Positions 50,335 through 58,754 of a stretch of 64,000 nt of DNA are shown in pieces. Numbering within the stretch: the first letter of the stretch is position 1; every line of letters starts with the position of its first letter. Origin of the DNA: JBFELO01 sp041552055 (GTDB lineage: Bacteria; Acidobacteriota; Thermoanaerobaculia; Thermoanaerobaculales; Sulfomarinibacteraceae). The translations under genes and the position numbers were made by a program. Where the stretch lies: positions 1 to 64,000 of the forward strand of contig JBFELO010000002.1 in NCBI GenBank assembly GCA_041552055.1, given 5' to 3'. Below the pieces are notes generated by a model, which saw nothing but the letters and a program-made list of their open reading frames with translations, searched no databases and had not been told where the DNA came from.

Positions 50335-52200
50335 ATGGGCTGGTACAGTCGAACCGTGCACAGACGCCTGACGATCGGATTCCTCGGGCTGCTCGTCGCG
50401 ATTCTCGTCGGCGGGTTGAAGCAGCTGACGGCGGCCGACTCCGATACAGCGCAACGCGCAGTCGAGCGGCTGATGGCGACCGGGCCCGACCCGGCGCCAC
50501 CGATCACCTCCGACGAGGAACACGCGGGTGCCGTTGCCCCGGTGCTGACTCCGAGGACCCCCCTCCTCTACCACGATGACACCCTCCCGGCCACGGATCC
50601 TCGCGAAGCGCGATACCTCGTGAGCGAGGGCCGGATCTTCGTTCTCGACGGCGTTCCCCGGGTCGGACAGGTCGAACCGATGCTGCGCATCCGACCGGTG
50701 GACGGCGGCCAGCACATCGCATTCATTGTCCGCTCGACTCTGACACCGCACGGCCCCGTGCTGGGGGACGGCGTCCTCGAGATCGTGTTCCCGGCTCCTG
50801 CGATCTTCCGACCCTCGGTTGAGGTTCGGAGCGCCTGGGTGTCGGGCCGAAGCGTCGATGCCACGGTTCTGCCCCACGCCCGGAGGGGGACCGTGACCGT
50901 GCAGGTTCCCGTCCGGGTCGCCGATCTGCGAGGAACCAACGGCACGCCTCGACCGGCCTCGGTGCTCGTCGAAGCCATCCTCGAGCTGCAGCGATACGAC
51001 TCCGTGGACCCGATCAAGCTCACGGATCCGGAACCAGAGTCCATCCCGGCCCCCCTCGCAGAGCTCGCGACGTTGTCGATCGGCAGCGACTGTCGCGATG
51101 CCGATGAAAAGGAGAAGCTCTCACGCGCGGCACGGGCCGCCACTGCCACGGCGCCGGACAGCTACCAGCAGGTCCTGGCCGTCAACAGCTTCGTGAGCTC
51201 GAGGCTCCGCTACCTGGAGAGCCCCATCCGACGATGGCCCGGACAGATTCTCGAGGAGGAGGTCGGCGACTGTGACGACTACAGCGCGCTGACGGTCGCA
51301 CTGCTGCGGGCGCTTGCGATTCCGTGTCGGCCGACGCGAGGGTTCCTGTACGACTTCGGCGCGGTCGCTCCCCACACTTGGGTCGAGGTGGCGCTGCCGC
51401 GGACGGACGGTGGCACGCACTGGTTCATCTGCGATCCGACTCTCGCCGCCGCGGCTCTATCCGAGGACGAGCGGGAATCCGCCGTCCAGCTCCCAAGCAG
51501 AGCTCATCTGTACCCCGCACAACCGTTGGTGGCCCCCTCCGGGCTTCCGGCTCACCACGTCACGGACATCCTGCTCAACACTGCCGCGTCAGGGAGGGAC
51601 GAGGGCCGCGCACCGGCCGATCTCGAGCGTTACATGCTCGACGTATCCACGGGTGTCGCACGTGCCTTCAACGGTCGGGCCGACGCGCTGGCACGCGCGA
51701 ACCTGCTCGTCCGACGAGAGCTCCCGCTGTCGCCCGGCAGCAGTTACGTGATCGGTGAGCGGACCATCACCGAGGGCAGAAGCACGCTGAGAACCATGCT
51801 CGAGAGCGAGGAGCGGATCGTTGTCGAGCTGGTGGCGGTCGGCGACGGTGTGGATCTCGGCGACGAGGGTGAACGCGAGGTCATAGAAGCCCTCCGCGCT
51901 TCCTACGGCCAGCTCGACTGGCTGCTGTTTCACGGTCTGCCGGCACACCACTGCCTCGAGCTCGCCTACGCACGCGATCCGCACTCGGACCACCTCCAAC
52001 GGGTCCGGCTCTCGTTCAATCGGTACCTGGTGCAGTGTCACCTGCGACCGATCCTCAAACGGATGCGCAAGCAGGGGCTGTGGACCGATCAGGAGGCTGG
52101 CCTGGTGGAGAACCTCCACCGCACCTCGGGCGGCACCAACCTGTACTATCTCCAGGAGCTCGCGCGGCGACGTGTCTCAGAATCCAATCACGTGCGGTAA
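50335..52200 (+). CDS. Transglutaminase-like cysteine-protease-fold protein, membrane anchored
   Basis: 621 residues. One N-terminal hydrophobic anchor (LTIGFLGLLVAILVGG). A predicted beta region with transglutaminase-like N-domain character (residues 80-240) precedes the core: VNSFVSSRLRYLE, EVGDCDDYSALTVALLRALAIPCR (Cys313), APHTWVEVAL (His347) and FICDPTLA (Asp367). This is the complete Cys-His-Asp triad. Such proteins cleave or cross-link peptides, or process cell-surface polymers, in the periplasm. About 240 helical residues follow with no recognised domain. It is divergent from the TPR gene across a 96-base gap. No direct link to sugar metabolism is visible. Confidence 0.8.
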   Translation: MGWYSRTVHRRLTIGFLGLLVAILVGGLKQLTAADSDTAQRAVERLMATGPDPAPPITSDEEHAGAVAPVLTPRTPLLYHDDTLPATDPREARYLVSEGRIFVLDGVPRVGQVEPMLRIRPVDGGQHIAFIVRSTLTPHGPVLGDGVLEIVFPAPAIFRPSVEVRSAWVSGRSVDATVLPHARRGTVTVQVPVRVADLRGTNGTPRPASVLVEAILELQRYDSVDPIKLTDPEPESIPAPLAELATLSIGSDCRDADEKEKLSRAARAATATAPDSYQQVLAVNSFVSSRLRYLESPIRRWPGQILEEEVGDCDDYSALTVALLRALAIPCRPTRGFLYDFGAVAPHTWVEVALPRTDGGTHWFICDPTLAAAALSEDERESAVQLPSRAHLYPAQPLVAPSGLPAHHVTDILLNTAASGRDEGRAPADLERYMLDVSTGVARAFNGRADALARANLLVRRELPLSPGSSYVIGERTITEGRSTLRTMLESEERIVVELVAVGDGVDLGDEGEREVIEALRASYGQLDWLLFHGLPAHHCLELAYARDPHSDHLQRVRLSFNRYLVQCHLRPILKRMRKQGLWTDQEAGLVENLHRTSGGTNLYYLQELARRRVSESNHVR

Positions 52201-52281
52201 CCCGACGAGCTCAGCGACCGGCCCGTATCCGTCTCCGAACGTCCGATCAGGCCTCCACGCGCAGGCGGGCACGGAGACGGG

Positions 52282-53064
52282 TCAAATCGTCATCGCCGTG
52301 AACCCGCCGTCGACGCGCACGATCGCGCCGGTGACGAAAGAGGACGCCCGCTCCGACGCCAACCAGACGACCGCGCCGGCCAGCTCCTCGGGCTCGCCGA
52401 ACCGATCCATCGGTGTGTGGCCCATGATCGACTCGATCCGGTCCGCGGTGAGCACCTTTCGATTCTGCGCGGCCGGGAAGAAGCCGGGCGCGATCGCGTT
52501 GACCCGGACCCGATGGGGTGCCCACTCGCGGGCCAGGAACTGGGTGAGATTGTTGACGCCCGCCTTGGTGATCGAGTAGGTGAATACCTTGCTCAGTGGA
52601 GGGCCGGACGAAGCCGAAGAGATGTTGATCACCGACCCGCCGTCGCCCTGATCGATCAGCCGCCGGCCGAACACCTGACACGCGACGAAGATGCTTCGCA
52701 GATTGACGTCCAGGATTCTCTGCCACTCCTGCTCGGCGATGTCGAAGAACGGCGTCGCCGAGTTGATCCCCGGGGCGTTGAGCAGGACATCGACTCGGCC
52801 CCACTCGCCGACCACCTGATCGAGCGCCCCTTCCAGATCTTCTCGTCTGGTGGCATCGACCCGTACACCCATGGCGTCGGTGCCGTTGTCGTTTCGGATC
52901 TCGAGCGCACGCTGATGGGCGGCGTCTTCGTCGAGGTCGAGCACCGCCACCCGGGCACCCGCCTTTGCCAGCGCCTCGGCCATCGCACCTCCGAGCACGC
53001 CTCCGGAACCGATGGTGACGGCGACTTTTCCAACCAGCGAGAAGAGATCGTACAGGTAGCTCAT
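52282..53064 (-). CDS. uxuB: SDR-family oxidoreductase, probable D-mannonate oxidoreductase (fructuronate reductase)
   Basis: 260 residues, classical SDR. LFSLVGKVAVTIGSGGVLGGAMAEALAKAGARVAVLDLD is the cofactor site; NAPGIN; the catalytic Ser-Tyr-Lys set appears as INISSAS ... YSITKAG; IAPGFFPAAQN follows. The first 40 residues (LFSLxGK ... GGVLGGAMA) resemble the Bacillus SDR-type mannonate oxidoreductase as I remember it. It would reduce D-fructuronate to D-mannonate, using the product of UxaC and of UxaE. Context is strong: a TRAP transporter and GntR gene lie upstream on the same strand, and uxaC is nearby. Other 2-keto sugar-acid reductases (KduD-like) cannot be excluded. Confidence 0.7.
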   Translation of the reverse strand: MSYLYDLFSLVGKVAVTIGSGGVLGGAMAEALAKAGARVAVLDLDEDAAHQRALEIRNDNGTDAMGVRVDATRREDLEGALDQVVGEWGRVDVLLNAPGINSATPFFDIAEQEWQRILDVNLRSIFVACQVFGRRLIDQGDGGSVINISSASSGPPLSKVFTYSITKAGVNNLTQFLAREWAPHRVRVNAIAPGFFPAAQNRKVLTADRIESIMGHTPMDRFGEPEELAGAVVWLASERASSFVTGAIVRVDGGFTAMTI

Positions 53065-53094
53065 GGGGCCCTCCCTCTCTCGGGTCGATGATTC

Positions 53095-53127
53095 GATGCT
53101 GGATGCTGGATGCTGGATCCCCCACCC
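53095..53127. repeat. GATGCTG tandem repeat ending in the dispersed GATCCCCCACC motif
   Basis: Three GATGCTG units run into GGATCCCCCACCC. The 18 bases at 53109-53126 are identical to 12102-12119. They lie in the 170-base gap between the SDR and TRAP genes. Confidence 0.85.
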
Positions 53128-53235
53128 AACCGGCTTGCGCAGTCAACGCGATTGACAAAGAACCTCTTGAAGGCTCTACCGGCGTCCCTGACTTTGTGAC
53201 TTGTGGACTTTTCGACATTTCGGCGTATCTACTTC

Positions 53236-54531
53236 CTAGTAACCAAACACTTTCGGTAACCACAGACTCAACCAGGGAACGTAGGTCACCACCAGCAGCG
53301 CGAGCACCATCGCGACGTACATGGGGAGCAGCGGTCTGACCACCGATGTGATGCTGGTCCCGGCCACCCCGCACCCCACGAAGAGTACGCTGCCAACCGG
53401 TGGCGTGCACAGCCCGATGCACAGGTTGAGCACCATCACGATCCCGAAGTGGGTCGGGTCCATCCCCAACTCGGTCACCACCGGCAGGAAGATCGGCGTG
53501 AAGATCAGCACCGCCGGGGTCATGTCCATGAAGGTACCCACCGCCAGCAGGAGCACGTTGATGATCAGCAAGACCATTACCGTGTTGTCGGTCAGGGCGA
53601 GCAGGGCCGCGCTCACGTTCTGGGGGATGTTCTCGTAGCTCAGCAGCCACGACATGGCGGTCGAGGTGCCGATCAGCAGCATCACGATGGCGGTGGTGGC
53701 CACCGTGGCGAGCAGGATCTGTGGCAGGTCGCGCACCGTGATCTCGCGGTACAGGAAGGCCAGCACCCCGGAGTACAGCACCGCCACGGCCGCCGCCTCG
53801 GTGGCGGTGAAGATCCCGGCCACAATGCCGCCGATGACCACCACCAGCAGGAACAGGCTCGGCAGGGCGGCGAAGAGCTTCATCACCACCTCACGCACGT
53901 TCAGCGTGCCCGCCACCGGGTAGCGCTTGCGCACCGAGATTGCACCGGCCACGAGCATCAGCGACAGTCCGACGAGGATCCCCGGCAGGTATCCGGCCAA
54001 AAACAGCGCGGCGATGGACACACCACCCGACGCCAGCGAGTACACGATGAGGATGTTGGACGGCGGGATCACCAGCCCGGTGGTGGCCGAGGTGATGTTG
54101 ATCGCGGCGGTGAAGTTCCTGTCGTAGCCCTCATCCACCATTCGCGGGCCCACCACCCCACCGATGGCCGAGGCGGCCGCGACCGCCGATCCTGAGATCG
54201 CCCCGAAGAGCATCGACGCCAGGACGTGCACGTAGGCGAGGCCGCCCGGCAGCATGCCGAGCGCCGCCTTCGCGAAGTCGATCAGCCGGCGGGCGATGCC
54301 GCCCCGATTCATCAACTGGCCGGCGAGGATGAAGAACGGGATCGCGAGCAGCGCGAAGCTGTCCAGGCCGGTGGCCATGCGCTGGGCCACGGTTGTCAAC
54401 GCCGGTTCCGAGGCCATGCCGAGCAGCATGGTGATCAGGGTGCCGATGCCGATGGCGAAGGCCACGGGCACGCCGAGCAGCAGCAGTGAGGCGAAGACCG
54501 CTACCAGCACGAGGACGTGAATCCACTCCAT
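53236..54531 (-). CDS. TRAP transporter large permease (DctM family), system 2
   Basis: 431 residues, about 12 hydrophobic segments. LLLLGVPVAFAIGIGTLITMLLG is followed by FFILAGQLMNRGGIARRLIDFAKAALGMLPGGLAYVHVLASMLFGAISGSAVAAASAIGGVVGPRM and VIPPSNILIVYSLASGGVSIAALFLAGYLPG. The second half has GTFMDMTPAVLIFTPIFLPVVTELGMDPTHFGIVMVLNLCIGLCTPPVGSVLF. It overlaps the small permease gene by a single base. With the GntR regulator, UxuB-like SDR and UxaC in the same module, it probably imports glucuronate or a related uronate. Confidence 0.93.
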   Translation of the reverse strand: MEWIHVLVLVAVFASLLLLGVPVAFAIGIGTLITMLLGMASEPALTTVAQRMATGLDSFALLAIPFFILAGQLMNRGGIARRLIDFAKAALGMLPGGLAYVHVLASMLFGAISGSAVAAASAIGGVVGPRMVDEGYDRNFTAAINITSATTGLVIPPSNILIVYSLASGGVSIAALFLAGYLPGILVGLSLMLVAGAISVRKRYPVAGTLNVREVVMKLFAALPSLFLLVVVIGGIVAGIFTATEAAAVAVLYSGVLAFLYREITVRDLPQILLATVATTAIVMLLIGTSTAMSWLLSYENIPQNVSAALLALTDNTVMVLLIINVLLLAVGTFMDMTPAVLIFTPIFLPVVTELGMDPTHFGIVMVLNLCIGLCTPPVGSVLFVGCGVAGTSITSVVRPLLPMYVAMVLALLVVTYVPWLSLWLPKVFGY

Positions 54532-55037
54532 CAGGCGGCCCCACCGTCGTCGTCACCGGACCGCGCCCAGCGGACCTCGTCGGCCGCGTGAAGCGCGGCG
54601 AAGAACATCATGAGCAACCCACTCAGCGGCAGGACCAGGTAGACGTACCCGAGCGGCACCTGCAGCGCGGCCGAGGTCTGACCGAGACTCAGCGTGAGCC
54701 GCACCAGGCTGGCCCCGCCGATCACCAGCACGAGCAGGGCGAACACGAAGATGCACGCCTCGACGAAGAGCAGCAGCAGGTGGCGCCGGCGCCCCTCGAG
54801 CTTCTCGGGCAGAAGGTCGATGGACAGGTGGATCCGCTTGCCGGCGGCGTAGGAGGCGCCGAGCAGGCCGACCCAGACCAGCAGGTAGCGCGCCACCTCC
54901 TCGGTGTACGAGCTGGGATTCCTCAGCAGGAATCGGGTCGCCACCTGCCACAGCACGTTGACGACCATGACGCCCATCAGGACTACCAGGGTCCACTCGA
55001 GCACCCGTTCCACCGCGGCGCGGAGTGTCGGCATCAC
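54531..55037 (-). CDS. TRAP transporter small permease (DctQ family), system 2
   Basis: 168 residues with four hydrophobic segments (WTLVVLMGVMVVNVLWQVATRF, YLLVWVGLLGASYAAGKRIHLSIDLL, EACIFVFALLVLVIGGASLV, LGYVYLVLPLSGLLMMFFAAL). The RNPSSYTEEVARYLLVWVGLLGA and HLSIDLLPEKLEGRRR segments are typical of DctQ proteins. It overlaps the binding-protein gene by four bases and the large permease gene by one, so all three are translationally coupled. Confidence 0.9.
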   Translation of the reverse strand: MMPTLRAAVERVLEWTLVVLMGVMVVNVLWQVATRFLLRNPSSYTEEVARYLLVWVGLLGASYAAGKRIHLSIDLLPEKLEGRRRHLLLLFVEACIFVFALLVLVIGGASLVRLTLSLGQTSAALQVPLGYVYLVLPLSGLLMMFFAALHAADEVRWARSGDDDGGAA

Positions 55038-56065
55038 TGATCAGCGCCCTCTGCGTCATTCTCCAGAGCGGCCTCCATCTCCTTCCCCAACGCCCTGATC
55101 CGCTCGATCCAGCGATACACCTCCGGCTCCGAGCGGTACTCCTCGATCAGCGGGGCCACCGCGTCCGCGAACGGCGCCTTGTCCGGGTGCAAGATCTCGA
55201 CGCCGGCCTCGGCCACGGCGGTCAACGCGTGGTCCGAGGCCTCCTGCCAGATCACCTTTTGGTGCTCGGCCGCGTCCAGCGCGGCGCGCTGCAGGATTTC
55301 CTGTTCCTCGCGGGTCAGTCGGTTCCAGCTGTCGGTGCCGATCAGGAGCACGTCGGGCACAAAGGTGTGCTCGTCCAGGCTGTAGTACCGGCACACCTCG
55401 TAGTGGCGCGACAGGTAGAACGACGGCGGGTTGTTCTCGGCGCCGTCGACCACCCCCTGCTGGAGGGCAGTGTAGATCTCACCCCACGATATGGGTGTGG
55501 CCGAACCGCCGAGCGCGCGCACCATCCGGATCGCGGTAGCGCTCTCCTGGGTGCGGATCTTCAACCCCTCCAGGTCGGCCGGCGAGAGCACTGGCCGCTC
55601 GCGGGTGTAGAACGATCGGCTGCCAGCGTCGAAGTAGCACAGGCCACGCAGCCGGGAGCCCTCCCCCTGCAGCAGGAGCTCGCGCCCGATCGGCCCATCC
55701 AGCACCGCGAACAGGTGCTCGCGCCCAGCAAACAGAAATGGCACGGTCAGCACCTTGAACGCCGGGACGAACGACTCGGCCACGCTCGCCGACACCTTGG
55801 TGATTCCGATCGAGCCGATCTGAATCAGCTCCACGCACTCGCGCTCCGATCCCAGCTGCTCGGACGGGTAGATGTCGATCCGCATCCGGCCGTTGGATCG
55901 CTGGGAAACGATGTCGCACATGTAAACGATCGCGCGGTGAACCGGGTGGGTCACGTCGAGGCCGTGCGCGAGCTTGAGCACGGTGGTGTCGGAACGACCG
56001 GCGCATCCGACCAACGCGCAGCCGATAGAGAGAGCAACAAAGAGCCCGTGCCACTGGATCAACAT
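55034..56065 (-). CDS. TRAP transporter substrate-binding lipoprotein (DctP family), system 2
   Basis: 343 residues from ATG 56065. The lipobox LVGC gives Cys at about residue 16, so it is anchored, unlike the soluble receptor encoded at 16198. DctP landmarks: KLAHGLDVTHPVHRAIVYMCDIVSQRSNGRMRIDIYPSEQLGSERECVELIQIGSIGI, DLEGLKIRTQESATAIRMVRALGGSATPISWGEIYTALQQGVVDGAENNPPSFY. Here the carboxylate-binding Arg lies in KIRTQ. The GntR-regulated module and uronate enzymes suggest a hexuronate ligand. An upstream extension of 33 residues is open but lacks a signal-like start. No strong Shine-Dalgarno is visible. Confidence 0.87.
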   Translation of the reverse strand: MLIQWHGLFVALSIGCALVGCAGRSDTTVLKLAHGLDVTHPVHRAIVYMCDIVSQRSNGRMRIDIYPSEQLGSERECVELIQIGSIGITKVSASVAESFVPAFKVLTVPFLFAGREHLFAVLDGPIGRELLLQGEGSRLRGLCYFDAGSRSFYTRERPVLSPADLEGLKIRTQESATAIRMVRALGGSATPISWGEIYTALQQGVVDGAENNPPSFYLSRHYEVCRYYSLDEHTFVPDVLLIGTDSWNRLTREEQEILQRAALDAAEHQKVIWQEASDHALTAVAEAGVEILHPDKAPFADAVAPLIEEYRSEPEVYRWIERIRALGKEMEAALENDAEGADQ

Positions 56066-56212
56066 CCGGCAGCGGCTTTCTGGACGCGTCACTACGCCTT
56101 CGAACTCGAGTGTTGAGCGTCGCCGCCGCGTTGTCACTCTGTGCAGAGTGTCAGGACGATTCAACGCTCCCCCTTCCGTCAGGTATCTGGGTTGCCCGAT
56201 GTGTGGTCCGCC

Positions 56213-56962
56213 TCAGCCTTCGTCTACCTCCTCGCGCTCCCGCTGCTGCATCTCAAGGGCCCACCTGAGGTGGATATCCATCGTCTTCCGGGCCAGCTCG
56301 GGGTCGTGGTCTCGAATCGCCTGGAAGATCTTCCGGTGGTGCTCCGCCGCGGCGCGCGCGCCCTGCCAGTGGTAGAAGACGTCCTTGCGCTGCTCGTAGA
56401 AGAAATCCGTAACCATGTCCAACAGCGCGGCGAGCATCGGGTTCTCTGCCGCGTGGGCGACCGCCCGGTGAAAGCCGATATCGTGGACCAGAAACCGCTG
56501 CGGGTTCTCGCGAAATGCGAAGCACTCCATCACCTCCTCGGAGATTGCGGCGAGATGCTCGGCGGTCGCGCGTTCCGCGGCGAGCTCGGCGATATCCAGT
56601 TCGAGAACCTTGCGCACCTCGAACAGATGGTGGTCTGTAATGCCGTGCAGCGACGCAAGCAGACCGAGCGGTTTGCCGCCGACAAAAGGCGACGCCATGG
56701 TGATGTAGGTGCCCGAGCCGTGGCGGGACTCGACCACGCCAAGGGCCGCCAAGGCGTGCAGAGCGGTGCGGACGCTCGGCCTACTGACCCCTACACGGGT
56801 CGCGAGATCCCGCTCCGCTGGCAATCGGTCGCCGGAGGAGAACTCGCCGCTTTCGATCAGCTTCCGGACGTAGGCCACCACCGCCTCGGCCGCCATGGGT
56901 TCAGCGTGCCGGCGAGCCTCGACAGCAGACTGGTTCAGATCAGTACCTTTGTTTTGAGTCAT
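56213..56962 (-). CDS. GntR-family regulator, FCD (FadR) subfamily
   Basis: 249 residues. The winged-helix domain is VVAYVRKLIESGEFSSGDRLPAERDLATRVGVSRPSVRTALHALAALGVVESRHGSGTYI. The FCD ligand domain contains LFEVRKVLELDIAELAAERAT, FLVHDIGFHRAVAHAAENPMLAALLDMV (metal-binding Asp/His) and the HRKIFQAIRDHDPELARKTMDIHLR helix. The operator TGGTATTACCA abuts its start codon, so it is probably self-regulated. FCD regulators of this group (UxuR, ExuR, LldR, KdgR types) respond to small organic acids; a hexuronate or fructuronate is likely here. Confidence 0.9.
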   Translation of the reverse strand: MTQNKGTDLNQSAVEARRHAEPMAAEAVVAYVRKLIESGEFSSGDRLPAERDLATRVGVSRPSVRTALHALAALGVVESRHGSGTYITMASPFVGGKPLGLLASLHGITDHHLFEVRKVLELDIAELAAERATAEHLAAISEEVMECFAFRENPQRFLVHDIGFHRAVAHAAENPMLAALLDMVTDFFYEQRKDVFYHWQGARAAAEHHRKIFQAIRDHDPELARKTMDIHLRWALEMQQREREEVDEG

Positions 56963-56963
56963 G

Positions 56964-56987
56964 TGGTATTACCACTTTTGAAAAGTG
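56964..56987. promoter_or_regulatory. GntR/FCD operator plus overlapping palindrome
   Basis: TGGTATTACCA (56964-56974) fits the TGGTnnnACCA consensus of FadR-subfamily regulators. It overlaps a perfect hairpin-type palindrome CACTTTTGAAAAGTG (56973-56987), and TACCACC follows. It lies immediately 5' of the regulator start and faces the divergent glycosidase operon. Confidence 0.7.
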
Positions 56988-57156
56988 TACCACCCCGCGC
57001 GGCCAACCGCAACCCATCGTTCACAACGCCGGATTTTGCGCGGTGAAAGCACCTGTGATCCATAGCCACCCTTTCAATACCTGACTTCACCGATCTGACT
57101 CTCACTGCTTGACTTCCAACACCGGAGAATGTAAACAAGGGTTCCAGGTGACATAG

Positions 57157-57167
57157 TGGTCAATCCA
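57157..57167. promoter_or_regulatory. Possible second GntR site before the glycosidase operon
   Basis: TGGTCAATCCA matches TGGTnnnACCA at all but one base and lies 39 bases before the GTG of the next gene. A weak promoter-like pair, TTGACT (57109-57114) and GTAAAC (57131-57136), lies upstream. Low confidence. Confidence 0.35.
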
Positions 57168-57205
57168 ATAGGCGATCGGAAGCTAGTGCAGAGGGCCGTG
57201 GAGTC

Positions 57206-58447
57206 GTGATCCACCGCGGCGCCGCTCTCATCGTGACCGCGGGCCTGGTGGCCTGCGCCCAGCCCACCGTCGGGCAGGCGCCGAACGCCGAACGCGTGCA
57301 CGACGTGCGCGAGAGCATCAGGATCGCCGCCAACTACGCCGCAGATCGACTGCTCATCCCTGAGGGTCGGTCGCGTGGCGACTACGACATCACCACCGGT
57401 GAATGGTTGGAGTACGAGCCGGCCTGGCACACCGGCCAGGTGGTGGCCGGACTGCTGGGCGCCCACGACGTGCTGGGTGACGAACGATATCTGGAGCGCG
57501 CGAAGGACGGCGCCGACTGGTTCATCGGTCTGCGGATGGACGAGCCGCCGGCACTACGCGGCATGCTTCGGGCGTGGCACGACGAGGCCAACCCGAGGAT
57601 CACCATGACCACCCTCACCGACGGCGCAGCGCCCATCTTCGAGGTACACCGCCGAACCGGTGACCCGGCGGTTCTCGACGCGTTGCGTGACGCCGGCGAC
57701 TGGATGATCGATCTCTACATCCCCGAGCGGCGGATGTTCTACGACGTGATCACGGCTGACGGCCGGGTGATGGGACGTGACCTGCCCATGGATCCGTCGA
57801 TCCGAAAGGACGACGCCCGGTACGGCACCGAGGGTTCGTACTTCGCCCACCTGTACCGGGCGACCAGCGATGAAAAGTACCTCCCCTACTTTCTGGAGCC
57901 GGCCGAGCAGATGGTCGCCGACCAGAAGAACGGGGTTTGGCCCCAGCTGCGGCCCAACGACCCGGAGAGCGGCTCGCTGCACGGAAGGTTCAACATCTGG
58001 TACGCCGAGGCGATGCTCGAGGCGTACGATCTGACCGGTGACGAGCCGTACCTCGAGGCCGCGCTCGCCACCGCGCGCGCCTACGCCACCTTCCCGGATC
58101 CGGACGGCACCATGTACTACCGCCACCGGTTCGACGGTTGGCGTTCGCTACAGTCGCCGAGCGGCTCGGTGCTGGCCTTCACCGGCGTGCTGTGGCTCCG
58201 CCTCAGCCGGCTCGGCTACCTCGAGTTCGACCCGCTGATCGAGCGCGCGGTGGACTGGCTGCTGGCAAACCAGTATCCGGTCGATCACCCGGACCCCAAT
58301 CTGGCTGGAGCCTACCTCGAGTTCTGGACCAAGGTGAAGAACGGGGATTTCCGCATCTATCAGCGGGACATAGCCACCGCCTTCGGGCTGCGATTTCTGT
58401 CGGACTACTTGAAGGCTCATGGGAAAGCGGTAGGAACAGCCAAATGA
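57206..58447 (+). CDS. Secreted helical-barrel protein of unknown activity in the glucuronate operon
   Basis: 413 residues from a GTG start, with a lipobox LVAC (Cys about residue 17). The rest is alpha-helical with repeated tryptophan- and tyrosine-rich helices spaced as in (alpha/alpha)6 toroids: GEWLEYEPAWHTGQVVAGLLGAHDVLGD, RAKDGADWFIGLRM, TLTDGAAPIFEVHRRTGDP, YGTEGSYFAHLYRATSDEKYLPYF, HGRFNIWYAEAMLEAYDLTGD. This resembles glycosidases or epimerases such as GH88/GH105 or the D-glucuronyl C5-epimerase C-terminal domain, but no family signature is certain. Clustering with GH2 glucuronidase and uxaC suggests a uronate-containing glycan substrate. Its stop overlaps the next start (ATGA). Confidence 0.65.
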   Translation: MIHRGAALIVTAGLVACAQPTVGQAPNAERVHDVRESIRIAANYAADRLLIPEGRSRGDYDITTGEWLEYEPAWHTGQVVAGLLGAHDVLGDERYLERAKDGADWFIGLRMDEPPALRGMLRAWHDEANPRITMTTLTDGAAPIFEVHRRTGDPAVLDALRDAGDWMIDLYIPERRMFYDVITADGRVMGRDLPMDPSIRKDDARYGTEGSYFAHLYRATSDEKYLPYFLEPAEQMVADQKNGVWPQLRPNDPESGSLHGRFNIWYAEAMLEAYDLTGDEPYLEAALATARAYATFPDPDGTMYYRHRFDGWRSLQSPSGSVLAFTGVLWLRLSRLGYLEFDPLIERAVDWLLANQYPVDHPDPNLAGAYLEFWTKVKNGDFRIYQRDIATAFGLRFLSDYLKAHGKAVGTAK

Positions 58448-58748
58448 CCATGCGGATTCTGTCGCTGACGGGCGCGTTGCTGATGACCCTCGCCGTCCCC
58501 CATGCGGCCGAGCCGCCTATGCTCGAGCTGACCCCGGACGGTCAACTCCTGCTCACCGAAAACGGCTTCGAGCAGGTGCTCGAGCTCGACCTGGAAGGCA
58601 ACGTTTTCGGCCGCTACGGCGGTCCCCCGGCAAGGCAACGAGCCAATTCGGTCTCATCCACCGGATCGCGCTCGCGCCCCACCGGGCGATATTCGTCACC
58701 GAAGTTTTCAACTGGCGGGTGCAGCGCCTGGTGCCGAGCGATGAATGA
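58444..58748 (+). pseudogene. Remnant of a secreted NHL/beta-propeller protein, internally deleted and frameshifted
   Basis: The frame starts at ATG 58444, coupled to the preceding gene, with a signal peptide (MTMRILSLTGALLMTLAVPHAAE), then PMLELTPDGQLLLTENGFEQVLELDLEGNVFGRYGGP. At about 58625-58635 the reading frame must shift. The next phase reads GKATSQFGLIHRIALAPHRAIFVTEVFNWRVQRLVPSDE and stops at 58746-58748, which is the classic last blade of NHL-repeat lyase-like proteins. Only about 100 codons remain of a protein that normally has five or six blades. The signal peptide and last blade thus survive around a large deletion plus a one-base frameshift. Confidence 0.65.
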
Positions 58749-58754
58749 GGGGGC

